A DNA stretch of 64,000 bases, from NCBI RefSeq assembly GCF_012489685.1, contig NC_080042.1, forward strand, positions 74,948,566 through 75,012,565, in the 5' to 3' direction. The notes beneath the pieces are model-generated. The model made no database searches, was not told the DNA's origin, and was given only the letters and a program-made list of their open reading frames with translations. The position numbers were made by a program, and so were the translations under genes. The stretch's first letter is position 1. Each line of letters starts with the position of its first letter. This stretch comes from Lotus japonicus (taxonomy: Eukaryota > Streptophyta > Magnoliopsida > Fabales > Fabaceae). Shown one piece after another: positions 1-10,916 of the stretch.

Positions 1-600
1 AGGTTACTTTCACATTCACATATTGAAATTCGTATTTTTCTGTTGAAACTTGCTTACAACGCGTATGAACTGATAATCAAACACACACTAAGTATAGTGG
101 TACAATTTCTTTGAGTTCAAATTCTTAAAACCAGATTTGTAGTTTTTTATAACTAATTTTACAAATTAAATTTCTCGGTGTGGTCTTATACCCGTGCATA
201 TTTACTTTATATTATATTTGCTAAAGGTAATTGGTTTTCTAGGGGGAAATATCTCTCTATTAAAACAAACTTAGACCCATAAATAAACAAAGATTTTGTC
301 TTTTACGATATATTTTGTCTGTCATTAATATTTATGGAGCACTGTCTAAATGGAACGTGCAGTGTAGTGAGTAATCCTATGCATGTGATCCTGTGGGGTA
401 GATCAAGGCAATTTCTCATGGTCAGTGGGCCAAACGGGTCCCTCTTCCAAAAGGATTTCTATGCTTCTTTACTTTATGTGGACCTTTCCACACTTGATTT
501 TTCTCGTGGTTGCTTTCATGAGTTCAGGAAGAAGCATCTTATGCAGGTCCTATTATCAATGCAGTGATGTGAGGGATAACTTAACTTGCAGTATGTGATG
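1..600. other. AT-rich intergenic sequence, no gene seen
   Basis: Low-complexity AT-rich DNA. A 77-codon open frame at 334-567 has no recognisable domain, no convincing promoter and biased composition, so I do not call it a gene. The last 9 bases (592-600, TATGTGATG) are the left target-site duplication of the adjacent Mutator-like element. Confidence 0.6.
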
Positions 601-1299
601 GAGATTTGGATTTCCCATCCCAAATATTAGATTTGCCACCCAATATTTTTAAAAAAAATGTCAGGAGTATCCTTCGGAACATAATATTCTGAAATATGTT
701 ATGTTCGTAAGATAAATTTCCGAAGCCACTGCCATCTGCCTGCAAAATGCCACTGCCACTGGTTTAATTATATAGTTTCGGCAGTTTATGTTCCAAAGCC
801 ATTCGGCATTTTAAGTTTTGAAACCTATTGGAACTATAAGTTCCGAAACATATGTGCAGAGATGAATGAAGCGCAATACAAAATGTAGATTTGCCACCCC
901 TTATTTGTAATGTTTCAGAAATTTATGTATCGAAAGCTATTGAGAATTTATGAACCGAAAGGTTTTGGAACTTTATGTTCCGAAACCTTTCTGACGAAGA
1001 TGATGAGAAACCTCCCCGCTGATGATGAAAGTTGAAGAGGTCGAATGGAATTCGCCGGAATGGCCTCCTTTCAAGGTCGGAAAGTCGAAGAGGGAGACGA
1101 TGGGGGAACTGGTTTGGAATTGAAATGAAATTGAATAGTTTGGAATTGGGAATTATAAAATTGATTAGTTTCGGAACTTAAACTACCGAAACATTTCAAA
1201 TTTTTATCTCCCATAAAATAACACGGAGGGATATTTTAGTAATTCCCCACTTTAAGTGGGGTGGCAAATCTAAATCTTGGAGTGGGAAATCCAGTTCTC
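601..1299. mobile_element. Non-autonomous Mutator-like element (MULE), 699 bp
   Basis: The element is bounded by a perfect 9-bp direct repeat, TATGTGATG, at 592-600 and 1300-1308, the TSD length typical of the Mutator superfamily. The termini are inverted repeats: the left end reads GAGATTTGGATTTCCCA and the reverse complement of the right end reads GAGAACTGGATTTCCCA. Both continue into an ATTAGATTTGCCACCC-like stretch. There is no transposase frame. The interior is dominated by many degenerate copies, in both orientations, of a TTCCGAAAC/GTTTCGGAA motif. A less AT-rich stretch at about 1000-1110 could be captured host sequence, but it matches nothing I recognise. Confidence 0.85.
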
Positions 1300-1308
1300 T
1301 ATGTGATG

Positions 1309-2701
1309 TGATTAATGTAAACTAGATGCTGTTTTTAGTGTTTGTGGAATGCTAAAAAGAAACCGTGATTCTCGCCAGGATTTAAGTCCAACATTTGGCA
1401 AAACTCCTGTATCAATGTCAAGATTTCTGTTAGCATTTCTGTAGTAGATTTGCACCATTAAGACCAATTTTCAATCTTCAAAATATGTAGTAATTTTTAT
1501 ACATATTTAAAACTGTGACTTAGAAGTGAAATATGAGTTCAATAGAAGTAACTTTATGTAACCTTATTCCGCAACGACGTAAAATATTTGAGTGAATTTA
1601 ACTCCGATCACTGTTACGGACTAAATAACATGCCTTTAAAATGATTGATCGCTTACGAAGGTACCTCTATCTTTACTCTTTATCAATTAAGTAATGATGT
1701 GTTAGCACTTAAGAGACACATTTAACCAAACTAATTTCGAACAAATTTAATTCGTTTAAATTCATGTTTAATTAATTTTCAGACACACGATCGACATGTA
1801 CACATTGACAACTGCATCCACTTCAACTAGTGCTTTTACTTAGGTTAAGTACTTGTGCTATCACTCATGAAGTCTCTTATTATTGTCTCTTATCAGTCTG
1901 TTTTTTATATTATTATTGTCTCTTATCAGTCTGTTTTTATATTAAAAAAACTTTTATTATAATTTCATGTTATAAATAATTTCATTTAGATATTTTTTTA
2001 ACATTGTTACTGGCATAAAAAATTATATGAAAATGTAATGTTCTTTATTTATTCCAATTTCTATGAAAATGTAATATAAAAAACAGAAAATCCAAAGAGT
2101 AGTTGTGTGGGTCTCATTGTGTTGTGGCCATGTTGATGCCCCACCGCCACACGTACTTTAAGCCTTGTATCCATCCTTTAAAGTTTATTGGGAAACTAAC
2201 GCAACGATTCTATAATCAAAAAATTACTCGGAACTATGTTCATCAATGCAGGTTTATAAGACATTTCAAAAAACTCTTAGCATCGCTATTGAGAAATTGT
2301 GATTAAAGTAAAGCTATGAACTAAGTGAACGACTAAAATGGATAAAAGGCTTAAAGTGATAAAAATAAAGATTGAAGTAAATGATTGAATGTAGATACTG
2401 AAAGACTATATATAATTATATATAAATGAATTAAAGGGTTGAGAGGTAGAGGCAAGGAAAGTAAAGGCAAAAGGTTAAGTTTGATTTAAATCACTCTAGT
2501 AGTAATAGGTGAATCAATGATATTTAAGATAAATAATTAAATATGAAATTCTTAACCCACTTATTTTCAATGACATTAGTTCACATAGGACTAGATTGAT
2601 TTAACCCAAACTTTGTCTTTCGGTTATTTTAATTTGTAACAATCTATCAATTTTTACTCTTATTTAAATATGTGTTTATTTTTTACGTACTGAAAATGTA
2701 A

Positions 2702-2743
<42 letters not shown>

Positions 2744-2989
2744 GAGAAATTTGATTAGATACATATGTAAATCATTAAGCTTCCTCTAGGCGTGTAACGC
2801 GTGTTGCTCCATTGGCTTTGATATGACTCTTGGTGCAGCACAAGCGAAACATAAAAGGGTTAATTAGGGGTTTACCATTTAAGTACATTTACCACAAAAC
2901 CTTAAATGCAAAATGAGGGTGTCATTTCATTTATATATTGGTAAACTCTTATTTTTATATTTAATATGTGACTTCTTTCATTCGCACTC
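1309..2989. other. AT-rich intergenic sequence with a (TA)n microsatellite
   Basis: No supportable gene. There is a local direct duplication of about 36 bp around 1878-1940 (the TTATTGTCTCTTATCAGTCTG motif occurs twice) and a pure TA dinucleotide tract of about 35 bp at about 2706-2740. A 67-codon open frame at 2103-2306 has no recognisable features. Confidence 0.6.
2706..2740. repeat. (TA)n dinucleotide microsatellite
   Basis: Uninterrupted alternating TA over about 35 bases. A shorter TA tract lies at about 4383-4400. Confidence 0.9.
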
Positions 2990-3862
2990 ATAATACAATA
3001 GTATGAGGAATGGGGAGGGGTGTTTTGAAATATCACGCACTGCTAGGATTTTGGGATTCTTTTGTGCTAATTCATTTGGATGTTTTGACGGCGAAAGTGA
3101 TCTGCTTGGGAGTAAATTATATCCTCAGGGAAGGAAATGGTATGTCATATTGTTTAGCTAAAGGGGGAGGGAGAGGAGTATTGCTCTATGGACTAAGGTG
3201 GAAGTAGTCGTGTAATTGGGGTTTCTGAAATCATGGGTGCTGTTGCGGGTTTTACTTTTTCTGGTATAGTGGCAGTTTTTGAATTTTTTCGTTAAGAGCT
3301 TTATTCGTATGGAGATGGATTTGAATTGGGGCTGCTGTTGATCCTTGGCCTGCTGCTATTGTTGTCTCAAGCCTCGATCAGCTTCAATTTTTTTCTTTCG
3401 GTTTGCACGGGAACGTTTCTTTTTTCGCAGGTGTGACTTGGCTGAGTTTTTTGAAATTATAGGTCCATGGCAGGGTTAATGGTTGATGGTTACCTAATGA
3501 TTTTGTGGCTGTGCGAGGTGTGTTTTCTCAAATTCGTAGTCTTTTATGTTAAGCCAAGTGATTATCATAGTATGGTGGGGGTAAATGTATTGGGTGTAGA
3601 ATATGTGGAGGCTTAATTTGTGTCCTGAAGTTGATACAAGTTTGTTGGTGGTGGGTTTCTTTAGGCAATATAAAGTTTGTGTACTCTTTTTCCTTCACTA
3701 GAGTTTTTCCCCACGGGTTTTTTCTAGTAAGGTTTTAATGAGGCACATCCTCTAGGGTGGGTTGTTTAGGTGTTATTTTGTATGGCTTTTATTGAGGGGT
3801 TGTTTTCATGTTCTGTTTCCAATCAATAATACATATCCTTTTGTTTTCAAAAAAATAAAATT
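2990..3862 (+). mobile_element. 5'-truncated LINE (L1-type) remnant, RNase H tail and 3' UTR
   Basis: The frame at about 3010-3207 ends in a segment (ILREGNGMSYCLAK) that matches the C-terminal signature of the plant LINE RNase H domain, normally REGNxxADxLAK. It is followed by a long untranslated stretch containing the CCCCACGGGTTTTTTCTAGTAAGGTTTTAATGAGGC-type sequence common in plant retroelement 3' ends (3703-3743), and then an A-rich tail near 3849-3860. Only the last part of ORF2 is left. The left boundary is approximate because I could not identify a target-site duplication. Confidence 0.5.
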
Positions 3863-4499
3863 TAAAGAAGATAATTTTGAATTTTCTTTAACTCAAATAG
3901 AGAAGCTGCAAAATTATGTTAAAAGTTATAAAAAAAGATTAGAGAAATATACTAAGCAATGCCCCGAAAAATAGTTTTAAAACACCAATTATTAGTACAT
4001 GCAATGAATGTTATATTTTTCAATAAAATACATTTTATTTAATGTTCTTCAGCCAGTTTCCAAAAACTATAAGCAGCAGTACAGCAAAAATTATATAATA
4101 CTAAGTTTCTATTTTAAATGGAGTACAATCTCCTAAATTAATAAAGTTTTTTTTTGAAAGTTCCTAAATTAATAAAGTTATTCTGATGTTCTTACTGTTA
4201 TCTTTGACCTTGGTTTTACGTTTGGAGTTGCATCTGATTCGATGTATTTTTATTTATTAATTTCAGATGCTGGATCTGGATTGGAAGCGTTGTATCTGGA
4301 TCTCATGTTTCCCAATACGAACATACTATAAGATTAATTTTTTAAACAAAAACATATAAGATTTGTTTGATAGACTGTATAAATATATATATATATATAT
4401 TATGAGTTTGCGTATTATTTAGTGTTAGTATGGTATAGATCCATCAATCTATTATGATACATTAAAATGCTGGATTATTTAATCCGACATGCATATGAA
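3863..4499. other. AT-rich intergenic sequence, nothing recognised
   Basis: No gene, inverted repeat or element boundary could be supported here. It contains a short TA tract near 4383. Confidence 0.5.
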
Positions 4500-4514
4500 T
4501 ATGGGATAAGATGA

Positions 4515-4746
4515 GATTTCGCCACCCCACCACCACCATTGCTGCTATCGTCATCATCACTCTCCCCCACTGTCACCACTGCCTACTACCACTATACTTT
4601 GACATCACCACTGCCACTTTACAACTCTGCTACTACCCAACCAGTATTACTGCCACCATCAAAGGAACATCCACCATTGTCACCCTCACCACAACATTCA
4701 CCACTCTCCATAATTGTCATCACCATTACCACCATTATCACTCTAT
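4515..4746 (+). repeat. CAC/CAT-rich degenerate trinucleotide tract
   Basis: A pyrimidine-rich run of CCACCATCATCAC-type triplets of about 230 bp. It resumes as ACCACCACC at about 5760 on the far side of the hAT element, so the transposon inserted into this simple-sequence tract. The two overlapping open frames at 4511-4832 are by-products of the low-complexity composition. Confidence 0.75.
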
Positions 4747-4747
4747 C

Positions 4748-5745
4748 TAGGAATGACAGTGGTCAGGGACGGATCCAGAAATTTAATCATGTGAGGACAA
4801 TATATACATATAAATTTAGAGAAAAAAATTAGCATATAGTATTAGAAGTGAGAGCATTTTTACAAAAAGAGACGCAAATGAGGACACTTTTTACCAAAGG
4901 AATCATCAATAACTATATACTTTTACTACTTAAGTGAGGCATTTAGCAATGTGGAACACAAGTGAGGACATTTTTTATCAAATAGACCACAAAAAACCAC
5001 ATACTTTTACTACTCAATTTTTTTTTCTAATGATATTTTCAAAATCAAGTGAGGACACTTGCCCTCACAATCTAACACCTAGATCCGTCCCTGACAGTGG
5101 TAGAGTACTATAGTACTTATCCCCATAACCGCGTTTTCAAAAAGTACATGTACTCGTCCTATACCTGCGTCGGGTAGCAATTTGATTGTCCCTGCCTATA
5201 CCCTCTAGGTACTTATACGCTCATACCCGTACCCTTTACATGTAAATTTAGCTAACCAAAATGTAACTTTAACATTTTTTTCAATAGAAAACTAAAATAT
5301 AATAACTATTATAAACATTAATTAAAAATAATAAAGACCATCCATATATTTAACTAGTAAAATCATTCAAATAAATTTTTCTTAAAAAAAGAATAACTTT
5401 AAATTTATAATTTTAGATTTGTTAATAAACTTTTAATTAAAATAGGTTACTAACTTACTTTAAAAATAAGTGAGACTAAATTAGCAACCATAATAATGTT
5501 TCACTTACATTTTTTAGTAGAAGTTATAAAGTTATATTTTAAGTATATTTATATATATACCACCAATTATGTGTGTGTAAGTATAATATGTGTGTATAAT
5601 TTCAAATAAAAAGTATAATATGTATGTGCGGGTATCAAGCGGGTTGGATACTATAGTACCGATACCCGTCTAGCGGATTTTTACCTACCCTTTATGGGTA
5701 TTTTTTGCGGGTACGCAATGGGTCTTGGACCCATTGTCATCCTTA
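4748..5745. mobile_element. Non-autonomous hAT element (outer member of a nested pair)
   Basis: The 8-bp flanks are ACTCTATC (4740-4747) and ACTCTACC (5746-5753), differing at one base, which is the hAT TSD length. The left terminus is TAGGAATGACAGTGG and the reverse complement of the right terminus is TAAGGATGACAATGGG, a clear inverted pair. The interior is rich in GGGTA/TACCC words. Excluding the nested element and its duplication, about 660 bp remain. It resembles the 600-bp element at 50629-51228, sharing GGATG(A/T)CAATGGGT ends and a CGGATTTTTA subterminal stretch, so both belong to one family. There is no transposase. Confidence 0.8.
4764..5093. mobile_element. hAT MITE (330 bp) nested inside another hAT element
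   Basis: A perfect 8-bp TSD ACAGTGGT occurs at 4756-4763 and 5094-5101, with terminal inverted repeats CAGGGACGGATC / GATCCGTCCCTG. The interior is AT-rich and carries direct repeats of a GTGAGGACA motif. It has no coding capacity. It lies 16 bp inside the left terminus of the larger hAT element, so it is the younger insertion. Confidence 0.9.
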
Positions 5746-5753
5746 ACTCTACC

Positions 5754-6595
5754 AATGCTACCACCACCTCCATCAAACATGTGATTGTATCAATTTAAAT
5801 AATATAATATATTGTTAAATGTCGGACCAAACGTTAGATAGCATTAAACTTTTAGCAAGTCTTATCTTATCTTGCATAATACTATCACACCTTATATGGT
5901 AGGGCTTCATACTATACAACATACCATTATACTTCAATTCATTTTTATACAGAGTTATCTAATCTAAAAAATGAGGTGTGAAGATATAATTATTGGTTAT
6001 TTCAAATAAAATGGAATGAAATAGAACATAATAAAATGAGACAGATGACCCAAACTCGTCAGTATTAAAAAAAAAGTCTTAATTTTTAATTACAAACGAC
6101 TGAAAAACCGTGAGTATTAACCTTATCGATAATATTTTTCGATGGCTTTCAAAAGATGTCCATAATTACTGATGATTTTTTCTACTGATAACTTATCGAC
6201 GACTACTTTCATCAATAATTGATTTGGTATGCAAAAAAAAGATATTTTGCTGTGAATAAAAATAACATCTTCATGAAAGCTTCATTGATGAGAGCTTCAT
6301 CCATGAAAGTGAGCATTTAGCAACTGTTACAACTATAATGTGAGGAGGAGGTCAGAGCCTCCTCAAATGCATATATATTTTAGGGTATGGCGGTGAGAAG
6401 TTCAAGTCTGTATTCTTGGTAAATTTTCAAAAGACCTGCCAAATTACGTGTATTCTTGGCAATTATGGTCGGTGGCCGGGAAGTTCAAGTTTGTAAAATC
6501 CAACAATAATTATGTGTAGTCTTGTAGCATTTTTATATATTCCTACACATTCATACTCACTTTATCTTTCACTCATTTTCATATATTTCTTTTCA
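5754..6595. other. AT-rich intergenic sequence, no gene seen
   Basis: It begins with the far side of the CAC-rich tract. Otherwise it is AT-rich with several short poly-A/T runs and no supportable gene or element boundary. Confidence 0.5.
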
Positions 6596-6604
6596 TACTT
6601 TTTA

Positions 6605-8001
6605 GGCTTAAAGGGTCCAAAGGCCCCTGAGATTACAAAGGGAATCAAATCCAGAACTTAGAAAAATTTTATATCAAATTGGGTTCCTAAGAATTTTTTT
6701 TTAATTCAATTAAGGCCAAATCCCAATTTGGTCCTAGTCATCAGTGACACCTGGCTTTTTTCATTATTTTTTAATTAAAAATATTAAAAAATTAATTTTT
6801 AATACCAAGTCATCAAAATAATCAGAAAAAAATCTTAATAAAAACCTAATCTAATAATCCTAAACTAAACAACCTAATAATCTAATAAACCTAGCTAATT
6901 TAAAAATCTAATCTTCAACACCATCATCTTCATCATTCTCATCTTCAACACCCAACACCTTCATCTTCTAAACCCAGCAACATCCACCCCACCTGCAACC
7001 TCAACATCCACCTCCAACACCATCCCCAACGTGACAACCACCACTCACGCACACTATGCCTTCTTCTTCCACCACCGCACCAAAGCCACGGACAAATCCC
7101 CCAACCGGATCGACACAAAACACCTCAATCACCACCGCACCAAAGCTTCACCATTGTTAGATCTCGCACAAACCTCCTGGGGCCTCTATGAAGAAGAAAT
7201 CTCCATATTCCTTTCTCGGTGCTTCCTCTTCCAGATCCCACCCCCATCGCAAACCCAATCCCACCAGGTTGAATGATTTTTGGATCTGGGACTTCAGGGA
7301 AAGGATTCGTCGCCGAATCTCTATCGATCCCTTCCTCTACTCACCAATCTGGGTTGAGATTTTTGAATTAGGGGTTTTTTGGGGTTTGTTGGACACTGCC
7401 ATCGAAAGTTGAAGATGATGGTGGTATTCCCACCTAACTATTGCTAGTTGGACGTGATAAGGGATCTGCCAAGGGCTGGGCACTTCATATGAAATAAGGA
7501 TTGATTTTGGGTGATATATATTGAAGCTAGTGCTAGTCTATGTTCATCTTACTCTTGTCGGTTTAAACTCTAATTCCAATCCTTTTGTTTTTTCTTTTGC
7601 AATTGGATTAGTTAATTGTGTTCACTCTGAGATGCGATTTGAGCGTTTTTTTTTTCTGGGTTTTCTGGGTTTTGGGACTGGAAGATGAAGCTCATGAAGA
7701 TGCAAATTAGGGATTAGATTAAGTTTTGGAATTAGATTAGGGATTTTATTAAGTTTTTTAATTTTTTTTCTGCTTAAATAACTGAGTTGGAATAAAAAAA
7801 TAAAGTTTTATTATTTTGTAATTAAATAAAAAATAAAAATGCCATGTGGAATTAGTGACTAGGACAAAATTGAGCTGTGGCAAGATTTGGCCTTAATTGA
7901 ATTAAAAAAAAATTCTTAGGGACCCAATTTGATATAAAATTTTTCTAGGTCCTGGATTTGATTCCCTTTGTAATCTCAGGGGCCTTTGGACCCTTTAAGC
8001 C
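6605..8001. mobile_element. Non-autonomous Mutator-like element with long terminal inverted repeats (1397 bp)
   Basis: A perfect 9-bp TSD TACTTTTTA lies at 6596-6604 and 8002-8010. The terminal inverted repeats begin GGCTTAAAGGGTCCAAAGGC. They are nearly identical for about 110 bp and recognisably related for about 160 bp, ending near GGCCAAATC. No transposase is encoded. The interior contains a C/A-rich stretch (about 6900-7270) and a G/T-rich stretch (about 7280-7400) whose composition differs from the surroundings, which could be captured genic or UTR sequence. I recognise no specific parent gene. Confidence 0.9.
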
Positions 8002-8010
8002 TACTTTTTA

Positions 8011-8572
8011 TCTTGCTTTTATATCGCATGATCACACATGTGTTTCCAGTTGGAAATAACATGAGGTCGGAGAATCTTAAACAGAGAAGGTCTAGCTTCA
8101 CCTCGACGTGATTAAACAGAGTTTTGCTTTTGGATGTTAATTTTTGATTTTTGATGAACATTAGGTGTAGTATCTCAAAGCAAGAGGAATCTTTGGTGTA
8201 AACAGTGTCTCTATATCAATGCAAGGCTAAAGAATACTAGTAACTGATGCGTGTTAGAATTGAGGAAAAAAAAAACAACTAGCCTGGAGGCTGAGGTCAT
8301 ACCTTATCTTAACAAACCTTTTTACTAGAAGCGTAAAGCCGTAAACCCATCAACAAGATTTTTTTTATTATAAAATTGATAACCCATTTAAGAATATTAG
8401 AAAAATGAAGTACACAACAATGGCAGGGCTGTAAAACATGTTTCACGTTGTACATGGACAGCCATAAAGAAAGGAACTCGTGAAGGAGCATATTCACGGC
8501 CGACACAATATTCACCATTTCAAATACCTCTGTACCGCCACCGTCCACTCCATTGTTCCATTCCTAACTAGC
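8011..8572. promoter_or_regulatory. Region upstream of the NIMIN-like gene
   Basis: Non-coding, about 560 bp between the right TSD of the MULE and the gene. The only core-promoter element I can point to is a TATA-like TATAAAG at about 8573. I saw no TGACG (as-1) or obvious W-box cluster by eye. Confidence 0.4.
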
Positions 8573-8579
8573 TATAAAG
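8573..8579 (+). promoter_or_regulatory. Probable TATA box of the NIMIN-like gene
   Basis: TATAAAG lies about 35 bases upstream of the ATG at 8609. A second AT run (TATATATAAAAT) immediately precedes the ATG and is too close to serve as a TATA box for this start codon. If the first is used, the 5' leader would be very short. Confidence 0.45.
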
Positions 8580-8608
8580 GACGGTGATCCGAACAATATA
8601 TATAAAAT

Positions 8609-8887
8609 ATGTCTAGTGAGGGGGAGAAAAGGAAGCACGCCGGAGACGACGCCGTTTCAGCGAGGAAGCAGCAGCAGGTGCGGGAAGAAGTCACTGATGA
8701 AGAGGTTGAGGAATTTGGTGCCATCCTCCGCCGGATGAACACGGCGGTGAAGTACTTCAAGAGCGACGGGGATCAGGGACCACGGTGGAGGGAGTCGCTG
8801 GAGGAACAGATCTCGCGAGAAGTGAAGGAGATGATGGGCAGTCGGAGTTTGGATTTGGATCTCAATGAGAATCCCCCGCCAGAGTGA
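8609..8887 (+). CDS. NIMIN-like (NPR1-interacting) small nuclear protein, EAR motif
   Basis: Single exon, 92 aa. In the known family, NIMIN proteins bind NPR1, the salicylic-acid signalling co-activator, and modulate PR-gene expression in the nucleus. What is seen: a basic N-terminus with EKRKH (residues 6-10); a central acidic-to-hydrophobic segment at about 28-50 that starts VTDEEVEEF and continues AILRRMNTAVKYF, as in the NIMIN2-type NPR1-binding region; and a C-terminal EAR repression motif LDLDLN at 81-86. The length fits the family (roughly 80-140 aa). The start is the first in-frame ATG after a TATA-like element. NPR1 binding and repression are inferred by family. An alternative is an unrelated small EAR protein, but the combination of the two motifs argues for NIMIN. 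A MULE lies about 600 bp upstream. Confidence 0.75.
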   Translation: MSSEGEKRKHAGDDAVSARKQQQVREEVTDEEVEEFGAILRRMNTAVKYFKSDGDQGPRWRESLEEQISREVKEMMGSRSLDLDLNENPPPE

Positions 8888-10301
8888 TCTGATCGTCCCT
8901 TAATTTGCTTCCTTTGTAGCATTCATATTTCACATTTCTTCGCTTTCCCTTTGTTTCCTTTGAAAGCTTAGTACTGTTGAATACAAATTTGTTACATGTG
9001 GACATGTGCTTAATGTTTACATTCAACCACTCTCTCTTTTGATTTTAAAGGAAATAATAATGATATGTGAATATACAATTTTTAGTCGTTTAATGGGCAT
9101 TTGAATTTCATGTCAATTTTATATAGACATTTAATTATATTGTGGCATATTTCTTTTTTAGTATTTTATTATTTTAATTTATTTATAATGTTGTAAAATA
9201 GTGAATGGGTTGAATCCTGACTTCTCATTCTTCAATCTATATATCCACCAACTCTAAACACTTAAGTTATTTTTTCGGATAAATATTCATAATTGTAGAA
9301 ATATCCATCACTTTAGTGATATGCATATTTCATTAACAAATAGTAATTGTAAGTTGCGCCAGAAATGAATTAGCTATATTTCATTTTTTGGGATATTTCA
9401 TTTTTTGGGATGTATTCTATTACTCTTTAGCTATGGACGACTCTCGTTCCTCCGTGACAAATTAGCTATAGTCTTCCTCATAAATTTTGTGATATAATGT
9501 TACTTCATAGATTTTTAACTTCTTTTTTGTTATGTATTTATTTAAAATGACAATGAAATTCATTTAACTTATATAAAATAAAGACCTACTCAATTCATTC
9601 GCATTCAAAAGCTCACTCCTTGGGTTAGGTGTCACTTTCTCCACCATTTTGGTATGCTTTTTAGGCTTCCCTCGTGCTATCAAGAAGCCAAAAGCTTTAT
9701 AGAAAGACAATCATTAGTGTTTGACCTGCTCCATTCATTCGCATTCAGAAGCTCACTCATTAGTTCAGGGTCACTGTGACGCTATGACATTCTCCACTCC
9801 TTTGATATGTTTTTTGGGCTTTCTTCGAGGTTGTGAAATGAGCTCGATCTTTAATGCTTCTCATTGAGACCAACAAAAATAAATTTCAAATAGTCATCCA
9901 TCGAACATGTACACTGTGTTTAGTGGGGTGAAGTTCTAGAAGAGAGAGATGAGCAAGAAATAATTCATTTTCCCTCGTTTGGATGTGTTTTGCTATATAC
10001 AAAGAGGGGGGAAAGATGGTGTGCCACCTACCTATTATCAATCTTCGCTCATTTGTGAAGATCCTGCCATCCTGGGCTTGATGATTAATTTTTCTACTTT
10101 CCAAATATGACCTCTCACATCCTCTTCACCTACTTTTCAAACCAATTTTATAAACAATTAAATATTTAAAATTTTAAGACCATAGATGTCCTTGACACAA
10201 GTTATTATTCTCTCTCTCCTCACCTCATTCTTTATCTTTTCTATTTTTTATCATACCAAACAACTTCTATTTTTATCATACCAAACAATCCACAAGATAT
10301 A
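8888..10301. other. Intergenic sequence with a local ~140-bp duplication
   Basis: It starts with the 3' flank of the NIMIN-like gene. No other gene is seen. A 72-codon minus-strand frame at 9886-10104 has no recognisable features. The duplication at about 9583-9855 is listed separately. Confidence 0.5.
9583..9855. repeat. Degenerate tandem duplication, about 140-bp unit
   Basis: The segment starting GACCTACTCAATTCATTCGC at 9583 recurs as GACCTGCTCCATTCATTCGC at 9723. Further shared blocks are AGCTCACTC, GTCACT, TCTCCAC and TATG-TTTTT-GGCTT. The copies differ by substitutions and a small insertion. Confidence 0.65.
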
Positions 10302-10571
10302 GCTCCGTTTGGGAGAAGAGCTTAATTAAGCACTTATGACCATAAGCGCTTATGACATAAGTGCTTATTCATAAGCTATTTTAAAAAAATTATTGAAATA
10401 AATTGAAAATAAGCTATACATAAGCACAAGTTGTTTTTTATAAGCTATCCTGAATAACTTATGAAAATAAGCTCAAAACAACTTATGGTAGGACATAAGC
10501 TGTTTGCATAAGCTCTCCCAAACACTAACATAAGCGTTTATGCTATCAAATAAGCTCTTCCAAACTGGACC
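10302..10571. mobile_element. MITE with GTTTGG-type inverted ends, rich in AAGCTTAT words
   Basis: The left end GCTCCGTTTGGGAGAAGAGCTTA pairs with the reverse complement of the right end, GGTCCAGTTTGGAAGAGCTTA. The interior is dominated by ATAAGC/GCTTAT words and can fold on itself. The flanking bases are ATA on both sides, so the superfamily (PIF/Harbinger-like or other) is not settled by the TSD. A similar AAGCTTAT-rich stretch occurs in the last intron of the plastid E2 gene at about 45870-46080. Confidence 0.5.
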
Positions 10572-10916
10572 ATACTTTATCTCTCACATATTTCCCTATA
10601 TTCATCATCCTTACTCTCTCTTCTTTACCAAACAAAGTGGTAAGGAAAACCAAAGTGAAAAAAAAAACTAGTAAATCCTATACTTTTCTCTTTCTTTTCC
10701 TTCAATCATTTTTCTTCTTATATTCCTTCTCCCTCTTTTCACTTCACATGCAAACAGAGCACTAGTACTGAAATGATTAAATTAAACGGAGGCGTTTAAC
10801 ATGGACCAGTTTTTTCTGGTCCATGGTTGCACCACTCTCCTTTTGACCTGCTATTGCAGGTTTTCCGGTTTAAAAAAAAATAAAAAATACATATTTATTA
10901 ATCAAAATATTAGAGT

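Noticed and set aside
4511..4832. Thr/Pro/His-rich plus-strand frames
   Set aside because: Generated by the CAC/CAT tract; one runs into the hAT element terminus, so it cannot be an ancestral gene.
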